From Lineus longissimus (lineage: Eukaryota > Nemertea > Pilidiophora > Heteronemertea > Lineidae), in the NCBI RefSeq assembly GCF_910592395.1, contig NC_088312.1, positions 18,419,292-18,483,291 on the forward strand: 64,000 bases of DNA. Reading direction: 5' to 3'. Positions 56,101 to 58,149 of this stretch are shown in pieces (the stretch's first letter is position 1; every line of letters starts with the position of its first letter). Below the pieces are notes generated by a model. That model was not told the DNA's origin, did not search any database, and saw nothing but the letters and a program-made list of their open reading frames with translations. The position numbers and the translations under genes are program-made.

Positions 56101-57419
56101 CAATAGTTTGCAGACGTTGATAGTTTGCAGACGTTGATAGTTTGCAGAGGTCAATAGTTTGCAGAGGTCAATAGTTTGCAGACGTCGATAGTTTGCAGAT
56201 GTCAATAGTTTGCAGATGTCAATAGTTTGCAGACGTCGATAGTTTGCAGACGTCGATAGTTTGCAGAGGTCAATAGTTTGCAGAGGTCAATAGTTTGCAG
56301 ACGTTGATAGTTTGCAGATGTCAATAGTTTGCAGATGTCAATAGTTTGCAGACGTCAATAGTTTGCAGACGTCGATAGTTTGCAGACGTCGATAGTTTGC
56401 AGAGGTCAATAGTTTGCAGATGTTAATGTTTATGATTGGCTCTCTTAGGTCATGTGCCAGAGGAAAGAAAATAGATTGGTGCAGGCACATGCAACTTTGA
56501 CTTGAGTGCGGGAATTTGCATGGTAATTGGCCATCCTGGAATATCTAACTAAAAGACAAATGACCCCTAGAGGGACCATCAAATGCATTTCTCCCAATAC
56601 TAGTGTTGATAGAAGTGTGCTTGTTGCTGCGGTAAGACAGGGTTATATTTACTTGATAATGAATTCAACGGTCAATTTGCACCATATTTTTACTTAATTG
56701 TAGTTTGTGCAAGATGAACAGCCGTGCTGCCTGACAGAGAATGTTTGTTTTGCTATGATTGTAATCAAAGATGTTGCAAAAATGTAATTCAAATCTAATG
56801 GAACTTCTCATCCCTTTTAGATCTCTTTACGGAGAAACGCGCTACAAAGATGAGTTTGAGGTCCAGCGGCAGTTGGAGGCGCAGCAGCATGAGATCCAGG
56901 AATACCGTCTGTTCAGGCAGGGTGTCGAGGAATGGCGGGAAAACGATCGCAAACTACGCAATCTCCTCAAGATACAACAGTTGGAAATGTGTGAAGAATT
57001 ACAGGTGAGCTTCAGTTCATTTTGTTCAAAATTAGTAGCTGTCGTCTGCTGGTCGTTGTCAACAAGGACCTGCTTGTCTGCTCAAGTGTAAACAATCATA
57101 TTGGCTTAAGTGTATCTGTCATGTTACATTTCAATGAGCTGAGCTTGGAGGAGGAGTTTCTCCAGATATTGCTGGGCAAGCACTTACCATTGTTTATCTA
57201 TTTCAGGCTGAACTTGATAAGAAACGTCACGAAATCAATACGCCACGGGAGGCATTTAGGCAGAAATATCTTGAGGCCGAACGGTTAAAAATGGAGGAAA
57301 TCGCAGCCCAAGAAGCCGCTTTAAAAGCCGAGCAGGAAAAGAATGCGCCAACGCCAAAACGAGGCAAGAGTGCAAAAGGAAAGAAGAGTCCAGCTGGTGG
57401 AAAAAAGAAGGGGAAATAA
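13931..57419 (+). CDS. ADGB: Androglobin (34 exons, 5'-incomplete)
   Basis: This span contains 34 exons that join in frame to 5097 nt (1698 residues plus TAA). Order of the product: calpain-like segment (exons 1-5), Lys/Asp-rich linker (6), conserved central region (7-18), permuted globin part with distal and proximal heme residues (19-20), Ser/Thr/Gln linker microexons (21-24), IQ motif and the remaining globin helices (25), conserved post-globin domain (26-31), and a Lys-rich C-terminus with coiled-coil character (32-34). Androglobin is a large chimera of calpain-like and circularly permuted globin modules, linked to cilia and spermatogenesis in vertebrates. Calmodulin is the expected IQ partner. 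Collinearity with vertebrate ADGB is clear from end to end, for example KKDTERADEIRAMK near the C-terminus. About 130 N-terminal residues are missing. The signature of the papain-like His/Asn half was not seen. Splice sites were chosen by GT-AG and phase. Confidence 0.93.
15371..15695. mobile_element. TTAA-flanked piggyBac-type MITE A
   Basis: Bounded by TTAA on both sides, with inverted ends CCCTTTCAGGAC and GTCCTGAAAGGG. TTAA target sites and termini starting CCC are the hallmark of piggyBac-family elements. 325 bp, no transposase. Confidence 0.75.
16200..16309. mobile_element. MITE with CAGTCC termini, copy 1
   Basis: The left end CAGTCCAGATCACAATTGAC pairs with GTCAATTGTGACCCGGACTG at the right, over about 25 bp. 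Flanking TA sequences suggest a Tc1/mariner-like non-autonomous element of 110 bp. Confidence 0.75.
17131..17269. mobile_element. MITE with CAGTCC termini, copy 2
   Basis: Same family as the element at 16200-16309: CAGTCC..GGACTG termini, TA on both sides, and a right arm GTCCATTGTGATTTGGACTG. The left arm is more decayed. Confidence 0.65.
17980..18157 (+). mobile_element. pogo/Tigger-like MITE, copy 4
   Basis: CAGTAGAACCTCTCTATTAAG at the left and AAGAGGTGTTCTACTG at the right, followed by TA. An extra AATAGAGAGGTTGTCCTT block near the right end makes it longer (178 bp) than copy 2. Confidence 0.75.
19030..19110 (-). mobile_element. Possible tRNA-derived SINE head
   Basis: Read on the minus strand, GTTGGCCTAGTGTCTTAAAC resembles an A-box region and GAGTTCAGAGTCC a B box, separated by roughly tRNA-like spacing. 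The surrounding 18840-19090 contains CTAGAGCAAGACACTTAACC, a phrase common in invertebrate SINE/LINE sequence. Support is modest. Confidence 0.35.
19197..19678. repeat. 27-bp minisatellite, about 18 copies
   Basis: The unit is close to ACTGATCAAGAAGAGTCATC plus AACCAAC, with scattered single-base variants (GTCGTC, GATTCATC, CACCC). Being nine codons long, it stays open in more than one frame. One + frame reads TLIKKSHQP repeats, another reads TDQEESSTN repeats, and the minus strand reads LDQCWLMTL repeats. It lies in the intron between ADGB exons 1 and 2, which are contiguous in homologues, so I treat it as non-coding. Confidence 0.85.
20253..20392 (+). CDS. ADGB: ADGB exon 2 (calpain-like core)
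   Basis: CTTCAG precedes it and GTAAGT follows; phase 0 to 2. It encodes GCWRKIIVDDMIPFDD, LLPATS and LWPMLLTKALIKIA. This corresponds to the calpain pattern VDD-x-LP followed by FW-x2-LLEKAYAK, so it belongs to the calpain-like fold. Confidence 0.92.
20432..20575. mobile_element. Truncated MITE related to the element at 9131-9319
   Basis: Shares a TTGACCCTTCACAGCAAAA-like left end, GCTTGGCAGGTTGA, ACTGGTTGTTCA and ATTATCTCCTGGTGTCATTT with the 9131-9319 element. The right terminus is missing. Confidence 0.7.
20804..20893 (+). CDS. ADGB: ADGB exon 3 (calpain-like)
   Basis: TTTGACAG precedes it and GTGAGT follows; phase 2 to 2. It reads YNGGSSSCEFGDFSVIHCLT then GWLPEIIPLQ, equivalent to the calpain G-x-E-x-L...DFTGG-I-x-E stretch and conserved in androglobins. 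Confidence 0.9.
21691..22128. repeat. 83-bp tandem repeat, about five copies
   Basis: Units of exactly 83 bp start TTGTTYAAAACAAGTTGAAT and include GCTTATCTGGGCCAGTTTG. Copies begin at 21691, 21774 and every 83 bp until the final one breaks off near 22125. High identity indicates recent expansion. It lies in the intron between exons 3 and 4. Confidence 0.85.
23474..23554 (+). CDS. ADGB: ADGB exon 4 (probable, possibly alternative)
   Basis: CATCTCAG precedes and GTACTT follows. The 81 nt run phase 2 to 2, so inclusion or skipping keeps the frame. It encodes TLYFADKERQATEKK and a Ser/Lys-rich tail. I recall no clear counterpart in vertebrate androglobin, where the flanking exons are nearly adjacent. 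It may be lineage-specific, alternatively spliced, or a chance open stretch. Confidence 0.5.
23818..24010. mobile_element. TTAA-flanked piggyBac-type MITE B
   Basis: TTAACCCTTTAGGACTGAGA at the left and CGTCCTGAAAGGGTTAA at the right. Same termini as element A (15371-15695) but with a different, shorter interior (193 bp). Confidence 0.75.
24157..24333 (-). mobile_element. pogo/Tigger-like MITE, copy 5
   Basis: Begins CAGTGGAACCTCCCTTAGCG and ends GAGGGATCAACTG then TA. Reverse orientation relative to copy 6, which starts about 120 bp downstream, so the pair forms a large inverted repeat. Confidence 0.75.
24455..24631 (+). mobile_element. pogo/Tigger-like MITE, copy 6
   Basis: TA then CAGTAGTACCTCACTATTAA at the left, and AGAGAGGTTCTACTG then TA at the right. 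Forward orientation, 177 bp. Confidence 0.8.
26282..26402 (+). CDS. ADGB: ADGB exon 5
   Basis: The acceptor is ATTCTAG and the donor GTAAGT; phase 2 to 0. It encodes YGHMEEVWNWLKGALPEWKL, then a Pro/Glu-rich tail, equivalent to the vertebrate DKVWELLKEILPEF region at the end of the calpain-like part. Confidence 0.9.
26783..26936 (+). CDS. ADGB: ADGB exon 6 (Lys/Asp-rich linker)
   Basis: TTGTAG precedes and GTAAGT follows; phase 0 to 1. It is highly charged, with KDGGGKKEDGKGKDKDKG-type repeats, matching the low-complexity Lys-rich linker after the calpain-like region in vertebrate androglobin. It is probably disordered. Confidence 0.85.
27213..27328 (+). CDS. ADGB: ADGB exon 7
   Basis: ATTTCAG precedes and GTAAGA follows; phase 1 to 0. 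It encodes PENPEIVVFASYTSLPKYPV then RVSVLAEM, matching the conserved VVYATFTPLYLF...LEKMAD block in vertebrate androglobin. Confidence 0.88.
27403..27597. mobile_element. MITE with GGGCCTGATTCA termini
   Basis: GGGCCTGATTCAGAAAGCAC at the left is mirrored by GTGCTTTGTGAATCAGGCCC at the right. The inner parts repeat CTTAGA/TCTAAGAG blocks in inverted orientation. 195 bp without an ORF. Superfamily not assigned. Confidence 0.75.
27937..28114 (+). CDS. ADGB: ADGB exon 8
   Basis: CTTTCAG precedes and GTAAGA follows; phase 0 to 1. It encodes LRQTGLSHMYPHPVLITQTR, then ACPLEPPPPPEVVPSWKLIR and a run of lysines. This matches vertebrate LREYGLSHICSHPVLVTRSR closely. Its 3' half and donor have a decayed tandem copy just downstream. 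Confidence 0.92.
28145..28345 (+). pseudogene. Decayed tandem copy of ADGB exon 8
   Basis: From about 28154 the sequence repeats exon 8 (CCTGATCACACAGGCAATGG against CCTGATCACTCAAACCCGGG), continuing through the TGGAGCCCC, CTCATC, AAGAAG and ACAGATG blocks to a GTAAG at 28273. Small indels shift the frame after the proline run. A third, shorter piece starts near 28313 (CTGATCACCCAGGCAAGG). The period is about 158-160 bp. Confidence 0.8.
28520..28610 (+). CDS. ADGB: ADGB exon 9
   Basis: TTTTACAG precedes and GTAAGT follows; phase 1 to 2. It encodes VEVTSPFVNYKVSPVPIPTD, matching the vertebrate LEISSPFLNYRMTPFTIPTE block. Confidence 0.92.
28740..28895 (-). mobile_element. pogo/Tigger-like MITE, copy 7
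   Basis: Reverse orientation. Left end ACAACCTCCCTTAGCAGACA is slightly truncated, and right end AGAGATGTTCTACTG is followed by TA. Contains the family core CTAGTTTTGGTCCCAAATTG. Confidence 0.7.
29084..29255 (+). CDS. ADGB: ADGB exon 10 (acidic/proline linker)
   Basis: CTTACAG precedes and GTATGT follows; phase 2 to 0. It starts HRPKSSLERGGSRPGTANQE and continues with a Glu/Pro-rich stretch. It corresponds to the variable region after the IPTEMHF-type motif in vertebrates. Confidence 0.8.
30213..30570. repeat. Diverged direct duplication, about 180 bp
   Basis: The block beginning GATGTATTTATTCTATTGAA at 30213 and ending AAAAGAGGGATAT near 30397 recurs from about 30400 to 30570, with CTTGTGAAATTCTT, TCAAATCTAGTC and CTTTGAAAA blocks in the same order. 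It is intronic. Confidence 0.65.
31020..31066. repeat. Short tandem repeat (GTCATGGAGTTGG)
   Basis: Three to four 13-bp-class units around GGGTCATGGAGTTGGGTCAT within an intron. Confidence 0.6.
31663..31821 (+). mobile_element. pogo/Tigger-like MITE, copy 8
   Basis: TA then CAGTGGAACCTCTCTAATAA at the left, and GGGAGGTTCCACTG then TA at the right (159 bp). It ends only about 56 bp before ADGB exon 11, so it sits in the branch-point neighbourhood of that acceptor. Confidence 0.8.
31878..32024 (+). CDS. ADGB: ADGB exon 11 (Ser/Lys/Pro linker)
   Basis: TATGCAG precedes and GTAAGT follows; 49 codons, phase 0 to 0. It encodes NPTPSPKPTTPVRDKTGK and a Ser/Lys-rich tail. It is low complexity, supported by phase and splice sites more than by homology. 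Confidence 0.72.
32254..32650. repeat. Tandem duplication, period about 200 bp
   Basis: GAAAAATTAGAG..., GTGGGGTTGGATAATCACAT, GGGAACAACTATCTGATGAA and TCAATGTACAGTTGATGAAA appear in order at 32254-32450 and again at 32453-32650. It is intronic and non-coding. Confidence 0.8.
34053..34242 (-). mobile_element. pogo/Tigger-like MITE, copy 9 (diverged)
   Basis: Left end CAGTAGTAGAACCTCTGTAT, right end AGAGGTTCTACTACTG, with a duplicated CCTCTCTAAATGG block inside. A partial further copy (CAGTCAGACCTCTTTACTGA) follows at once. Confidence 0.55.
35541..35682 (+). CDS. ADGB: ADGB exon 12 (basic linker)
   Basis: CTTCTTCAG precedes and GTAGGT follows; phase 0 to 1. It encodes ASPKMAKKNSTIKREASAKS, then a Lys/Ala-rich tail. 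Low similarity to vertebrates is expected for this linker. The phase fits both neighbours. Confidence 0.75.
35715..35878. mobile_element. MITE with CTGGTCATAAGTAA termini
   Basis: GTGCTGGTCATAAGTAATAG on the left mirrors TCTTACTTATGACCAGTATA on the right; TA sequences lie at the edges. It begins about 30 bp after the exon 12 donor. Confidence 0.65.
36463..36661 (+). CDS. ADGB: ADGB exon 13
   Basis: TTTCCAG precedes and GTAAGT follows; phase 1 to 2. It starts ASIADKLLASIGSLTPAD and ends KPKDVWMDFEAFCKCFK. The ending matches vertebrate KEIWLDFEDFCVCFQ, a strong anchor. Confidence 0.92.
36931..36994 (+). CDS. ADGB: ADGB exon 14
   Basis: CTCCACAG precedes and GTAAGG follows; phase 2 to 0. It encodes TLYVYHKTNTYPCNQKHSDL, corresponding to vertebrate NIYIFHKPSSY and what follows. 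Confidence 0.9.
37221..37345. mobile_element. MITE with TAAGGTAAGG/CTTTACCTTA termini, copy 1
   Basis: TAAGGTAAGGCAGTACAATT at the left and AACTGTACCACTTTACCTTA at the right are inverted copies, about 125 bp apart end to end. A related unit lies at 39376-39491, and an isolated right end (TGTACCACCTTACCTTACAC) near 43709. Confidence 0.65.
38460..38820. repeat. CACGTGTCC minisatellite (about 20-23 bp units)
   Basis: Variants of AACACGTGTCCTGCCAACAT and ACACATGTACTGTCCACATG are repeated about 16-18 times in a roughly 360-bp array. It carries many CACGTG and CACATG hexamers, which match E-box sites. It ends 35 bp upstream of ADGB exon 15. Confidence 0.8.
38855..38920 (+). CDS. ADGB: ADGB exon 15 (Gly/Ser linker)
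   Basis: TTTCCAG precedes and GTAAAT follows; 22 codons, phase 0 to 0. It encodes GVSSGAGSSGGGGKKSAPN. It can be skipped without a frameshift. Support comes from splice signals, codon usage and phase rather than homology. Confidence 0.65.
39376..39491. mobile_element. MITE with TAAGGTAA/CTTTACCTTA termini, copy 2
   Basis: GTAAGGTAATATGGTACAAT and GTAATTGCACCACTTTACCT, then TAC, form inverted ends about 116 bp apart. Same family as 37221-37345. Confidence 0.6.
39962..40203. repeat. 20-bp minisatellite (GCTGCAATGTATGTTGGATT)
   Basis: About 12 tandem units of GCTGCAATGTATGTTGGATT with 13-bp short forms and a GATGGCTCCAATG variant. A higher-order block of about 71 bp (ending TTTGATGGCTCC) repeats twice. 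It is intronic. Confidence 0.8.
41187..41406 (+). CDS. ADGB: ADGB exon 16
   Basis: TTTTTCAG precedes and GTGAGT follows; phase 0 to 1. It encodes APLYLFVDNLKATEIVVSYS then SLSRWNEPPAPP, matching vertebrate YYLFVDSLKPIELLVCFSAL. A truncated MITE of the 9131-9319 family begins within about ten bases of the donor. Confidence 0.92.
41414..41556. mobile_element. Truncated MITE next to the exon 16 donor
   Basis: CTCTGGCAGGTTGAGACAGA, ACTGGTTGTTCATTTCACTG and the right terminus TTTTGCTGTGATGGGTCAAA match the 9131-9319 element. The left terminus is missing, apparently at the splice-donor junction. Confidence 0.7.
43420..43660. repeat. Degenerate tandem repeat (CAGCACACTGGCA)
   Basis: Four or five imperfect units of about 60 bp carry a GCACACTGGCA-type motif followed by AACAAATGACTTTTTGTCAAA-like sequence. 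Confidence 0.45.
43780..43924 (+). CDS. ADGB: ADGB exon 17
   Basis: CCAATAG precedes and GTAAGA follows; phase 1 to 2. It encodes PPISPGTLIAEPHSWKSLVT and then RIRSTATRAAVLSLPAG, matching vertebrate PPIEPGLLTAETFSWKSL and ATKATVVRLPVG. Confidence 0.93.
44165..44279 (+). CDS. ADGB: ADGB exon 18
   Basis: CATTTCAG precedes and GTTAGT follows; phase 2 to 0. It encodes RHVLKFSMTSPLGHHVHLCS then VQFVFGDEEAVMPHLTK, matching vertebrate GRHMLLFNAYSPVGHSIHIC. Confidence 0.92.
44413..44812. repeat. Tandem duplication, about 205 bp
   Basis: Copy 1 (44413-44612) and copy 2 (about 44619-44812) share AATCAGGTTTTCCCCTGAGC, CCTCTCCTTCAAGCTTGCCC, CAAATAAACACAGCACA and CTCAATATCCTGCCAACCAG. C-rich intronic sequence. 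Confidence 0.8.
44943..45110 (+). CDS. ADGB: ADGB exon 19 (globin: distal residue and proximal His)
   Basis: TTTCCAG precedes and GTAAGT follows; 56 codons, phase 0 to 0. It begins ESCRFVDNATQVLSNVGKCI, the helix E region, and ends NKLISKHQHFA, the helix F region. By alignment with vertebrate ESCRFTEQ.. the heme-distal E7 position is Asn (codon 44964-44966), where vertebrates have Gln. The proximal F8 His is the His before Phe (45102-45104). In androglobin these helices precede the IQ motif, and the A/B helices follow it. Confidence 0.92.
45189..45353. repeat. GTGATCAGAAAGT minisatellite
   Basis: About 12 degenerate units of 12-15 bp around GTGATCAGAAAGTCGTGATC (with GATCGG and GATTGG variants), close downstream of exon 19. 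Confidence 0.75.
45565..45709 (+). CDS. ADGB: ADGB exon 20 (globin helices G-H)
   Basis: GTTCCAG precedes and GTAGGA follows; phase 0 to 1. It encodes VFNDALYSTLKKSLTDSLNP then AYAWKVFNNDL, continuing directly from the proximal His. It corresponds to vertebrate VFHLSLWRLMKKV and FAFRAMVLDLELL. Confidence 0.9.
46074..46109 (+). CDS. ADGB: ADGB exon 21 (microexon)
   Basis: GGTTTCAG precedes and GTATGT follows; 36 nt, phase 1 to 1. It encodes ESQPTGPSSSSHG. Linker composition only. It belongs to a run of four phase-1 microexons that can be individually skipped. Confidence 0.55.
46186..46570. repeat. Composite minisatellite (CTGCAATTAGGCATGTGTGC)
   Basis: Eleven or so copies of TCTGCAATTAGGCATGTGTG, then CAGTCAG. 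Some are followed by TTCCATTTCAGCTTC and some are not, giving long (about 45 bp) and short (about 28 bp) unit types in mixed order. Confidence 0.85.
46800..46860 (+). other. tRNA-like fragment
   Basis: ACCGAGAGGTTGCGGGATCA, then AATCCC, resembles a variable loop and T-arm with a B-box-like core. No acceptor stem is visible, so this is at most a SINE remnant. Confidence 0.3.
46959..47006 (+). CDS. ADGB: ADGB exon 22 (microexon)
   Basis: CTTTTCAG precedes and GTAAGT follows; 48 nt, phase 1 to 1. It encodes ATGATSHRGSAKPGKK, a flexible basic linker. Confidence 0.62.
47579..47629 (+). CDS. ADGB: ADGB exon 23 (microexon)
   Basis: ATTTAAG precedes and GTAACA follows; 51 nt, phase 1 to 1. It encodes QKSVTPHSRSALGFTPT. 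The pyrimidine tract (CTTTTCCCTTTG) is good, but the acceptor AAG is weaker than its neighbours. Confidence 0.5.
48128..48346. mobile_element. TTAA-flanked MITE C (piggyBac-type)
   Basis: TTAACTCGAAGACCGCCATG at the left mirrors CTGGCGGTCAAAGAGTTAA at the right. The interior has the palindrome GACGTAGATCTACGTC. A related fragment carrying GACGTAGATCTACGTCAT lies at about 51970-52060. Confidence 0.7.
48625..48681 (+). CDS. ADGB: ADGB exon 24 (Gln-rich microexon)
   Basis: TATATCCAG precedes and GTAATT follows; 57 nt, phase 1 to 1. It encodes AAASASTTQQDLKQQQQQP, a Gln-rich linker just before the IQ/globin exon. Confidence 0.62.
49100..50380. other. Long intron segment without recognised exons
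   Basis: Between microexon 24 and the SINE I see short open frames only (for example 49153-49512), with no splice context and no recognised family. Runs such as GGGGGTCTGGGGGCCC and CACCCCCAAAGTGCC look like degraded repeat sequence. Confidence 0.35.
50388..50664 (+). mobile_element. tRNA-derived SINE with L2-like tail
   Basis: The head GGGAAGCGTGGTTGCGCAGT, then AGAAGAGCG and GTCGTGAGTTCGAGGCTC, carries pol III A and B boxes in tRNA-like spacing. The tail GTAAAGCGCTTTGAGACAGG and GCGCTATATAAGAA matches the 3' end typical of L2-clade LINEs, which would supply retrotransposition. Two perfect or near-perfect palindromes sit between head and tail. Confidence 0.75.
50557..50622. repeat. Pair of strong palindromes inside the SINE
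   Basis: ACTGGGGAATGAA pairs with TTCATTCCCCAGT (50557-50583). GTCTCAAAGCGCTTTACATT then pairs with AATGTAAAGCGCTTTGAGAC (50582-50622), with almost no loop. The second arm is the SINE tail itself, so a tail-to-tail duplication is likely. Confidence 0.8.
51009..51366 (+). CDS. ADGB: ADGB exon 25 (IQ motif and globin helices A-B)
   Basis: TTTCACAG precedes and GTGAGA follows; 358 nt, the largest exon, phase 1 to 2. AAVKIQKCYKGHFVRKAYR (51068-51124) is a canonical IQ motif for calmodulin. It is followed by LQRAWAIMEPNVEQYGLQLF and SYFPF, the N-terminal globin helices displaced behind the rest by circular permutation, then PEQPPNTWFVVF. Vertebrate ADGB has the same order. Confidence 0.95.
51800..51953 (+). 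CDS. ADGB: ADGB exon 26
   Basis: CTTCCAG precedes and GTAATT follows; phase 2 to 0. It encodes EETLVVPKLYVPIPTCMLRV then INNDTSEEIPRVFQKVAPYV, nearly superposable on vertebrate VPKVYTTLPICILHIVNNDT. Confidence 0.94.
52333..52520 (+). CDS. ADGB: ADGB exon 27
   Basis: CTTGCAG precedes and GTAAAC follows; phase 0 to 2. It encodes LGYTFVAEARTSDLPLPNGK, WRMRLIGSLSPLP and REIRDYFVPNNKNVIFR, matching vertebrate GYTFVAEA and KEIRDYYIPNDKKILFR. Confidence 0.95.
52750..52985 (-). mobile_element. Possible tRNA-like SINE remnant
   Basis: Read on the minus strand from 52983, TAGGGCGGTGTGGTCTAGTC then GCTAAGATATTGGGCTCATG resembles a tRNA 5' half with an A box, followed by a T-arm-like GTCCCAAATCTC. The remainder has no clear family signature. 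Confidence 0.4.
53030..53232 (+). CDS. ADGB: ADGB exon 28
   Basis: TTTTTACAG precedes and GTGAGT follows; phase 2 to 1. It encodes YSVKVLDDHLASLQVTTSKS then DVYVKLQVLDNEEEIASATG and KGHVVIPSSIF, matching vertebrate FIKLQVLENEETMVSSTGKG. Confidence 0.95.
53597..53694 (+). CDS. ADGB: ADGB exon 29 (Ser/Arg/Lys linker)
   Basis: CCTTCAG precedes and GTAGGT follows; phase 1 to 0. It encodes ERGRAGASTSSQGVSPGRKK then RSDSAKSEG, a low-complexity linker as found at the same point in vertebrates. Confidence 0.82.
54192..54363 (+). CDS. ADGB: ADGB exon 30
   Basis: GTTTCAG precedes and GTAAGT follows; phase 0 to 1. It encodes KPHKYIIQATVLRNSWPLSE then SSWAFVQQLQQLEKDELK, matching vertebrate KYIIQCSVLYNSWPLTESQL. 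Confidence 0.93.
54929..55140 (+). CDS. ADGB: ADGB exon 31 (Lys-rich linker, then conserved end)
   Basis: CTTTTCAG precedes and GTGAGT follows; phase 1 to 0. A basic stretch (TPKGKGGKGKEKGKERDKKN) is followed by FRPYWILRFVSDATAA, matching vertebrate NKPYWILRLVTE. The same lysine-rich linker occurs in the vertebrate protein. Confidence 0.92.
55467..55816 (+). CDS. ADGB: ADGB exon 32
   Basis: CACTTCAG precedes and GTAAGC follows; phase 0 to 2. It starts EDVDVKKDTERADEIRAMKK and AWEDAEPGRAAKALQSRLQY, the best conserved block of the C-terminal half. A long Glu/Pro-rich tail ends in a seven-proline run (PPPPPPP) near 55763. Confidence 0.95.
55822..56427. repeat. 17-bp minisatellite with a 13-unit higher-order repeat
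   Basis: About 35 units of 17 bp, CAGACGTCAATAGTTTG with variants (ATGTCAA, ACGTTGA, AGGTCAA, ACGTCGA), start just 6 bp after the exon 32 donor. The order of variants in units 3-15 (55856-56076) is repeated exactly in units 16-28 (56077-56297), a 221-bp higher-order repeat. Intronic. Confidence 0.92.
56821..57004 (+). CDS. ADGB: ADGB exon 33 (coiled coil)
   Basis: CTTTTAG precedes and GTGAGC follows; phase 2 to 0. It encodes KSLYGETRYKDEFEVQRQLE and AQQHEIQEYRLFRQGVEEWR, then heptad-rich sequence typical of a coiled coil, as in the vertebrate C-terminus. Confidence 0.88.
57207..57419 (+). CDS. ADGB: ADGB exon 34 (terminal exon)
   Basis: ATTTCAG precedes; phase 0 to a TAA at 57417-57419. It encodes FRQKYLEAERLKMEEIAAQE then AALKAEQEK and a Lys-rich end (KKSPAGGKKKGK). 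Vertebrate androglobin ends the same way, with LEAEHLKLETLAAQEAA and a terminal lysine run, so the C-terminus is certain. Confidence 0.95.
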   Translation, partial: AELDKKRHEINTPREAFRQKYLEAERLKMEEIAAQEAALKAEQEKNAPTPKRGKSAKGKKSPAGGKKKGK

Positions 57420-57505
57420 TGACGCTTTCTTCTTAGGATTATTGATATACTTTTGTGATTTTGACACCAAGTGCCAAACTTGTAACTTTTCAGATGTTTC
57501 TGAGT

Positions 57506-57720
57506 CACTCCTAGTTACTGGGAATTGATGTACTGTCCTGTACTTCACTCCTAGTTGCTGGGAATTGATGTACATTGTCCTGTACTTCACTCCTAGTTGC
57601 TGGGAATTGATGTACATTGTCCTGTACTTCACTCCTAGTTGCTGTGAATTGATGTACATTGTCCTTTACTTCACTCCGGGGTGCTGTGAATTGATGTACA
57701 TTGTCCTGTACATTGTCTGG
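57506..57720. repeat. 42-bp tandem repeat in the ADGB 3' UTR
   Basis: Five units of about 42 bp, CACTCCTAGTTGCTGGGAAT then TGATGTACATTGTCCTGTACTT, begin 87 bp after the stop codon. If the poly(A) signal at 58125 is used, the array is transcribed in the mature mRNA. Confidence 0.85.
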
Positions 57721-58124
57721 TGACAATGTACTTAGTCATGACTCAAAAGTTGAATTTCGAGTTTGACCAGTTTGGCCTAGCTAAATCAAGCCTGTATTGT
57801 GATCGAGGTACGACTTATGTTTACAAACTATAAAATGTAGTTGTTATTTATAATTTTTTTCAATTACCATTCCTTTTTAATTTATTTGAGTTTTTTTCAT
57901 ATTTTTTCCACGAGAGTCATTTTGGAAACATTAATGTATTAGCCATTCAATCCTTTAATTAACTGTAGGCTCGAGTGCATTCCTGTAATTAGAATTTTTA
58001 TAACAAAAAAGTTATATTTTTGTATGTAAACCGTATGGTTTCAAGGAGCTGTGATTCATAACATGTATTGTATTATAATTTGTAAAAATTTTATAATTAA
58101 TAATACAATGTCACGTGATGTGTA

Positions 58125-58142
58125 AATAAAAAAACAAATAAA
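58125..58142 (+). terminator. Candidate ADGB poly(A) signals
   Basis: Two AATAAA hexamers (58125-58130 and 58137-58142) are the first after the stop at 57419, predicting a 3' UTR of about 730 nt. Another lies at 58579-58584. Confidence 0.5.
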
Positions 58143-58149
58143 TAGTCAC

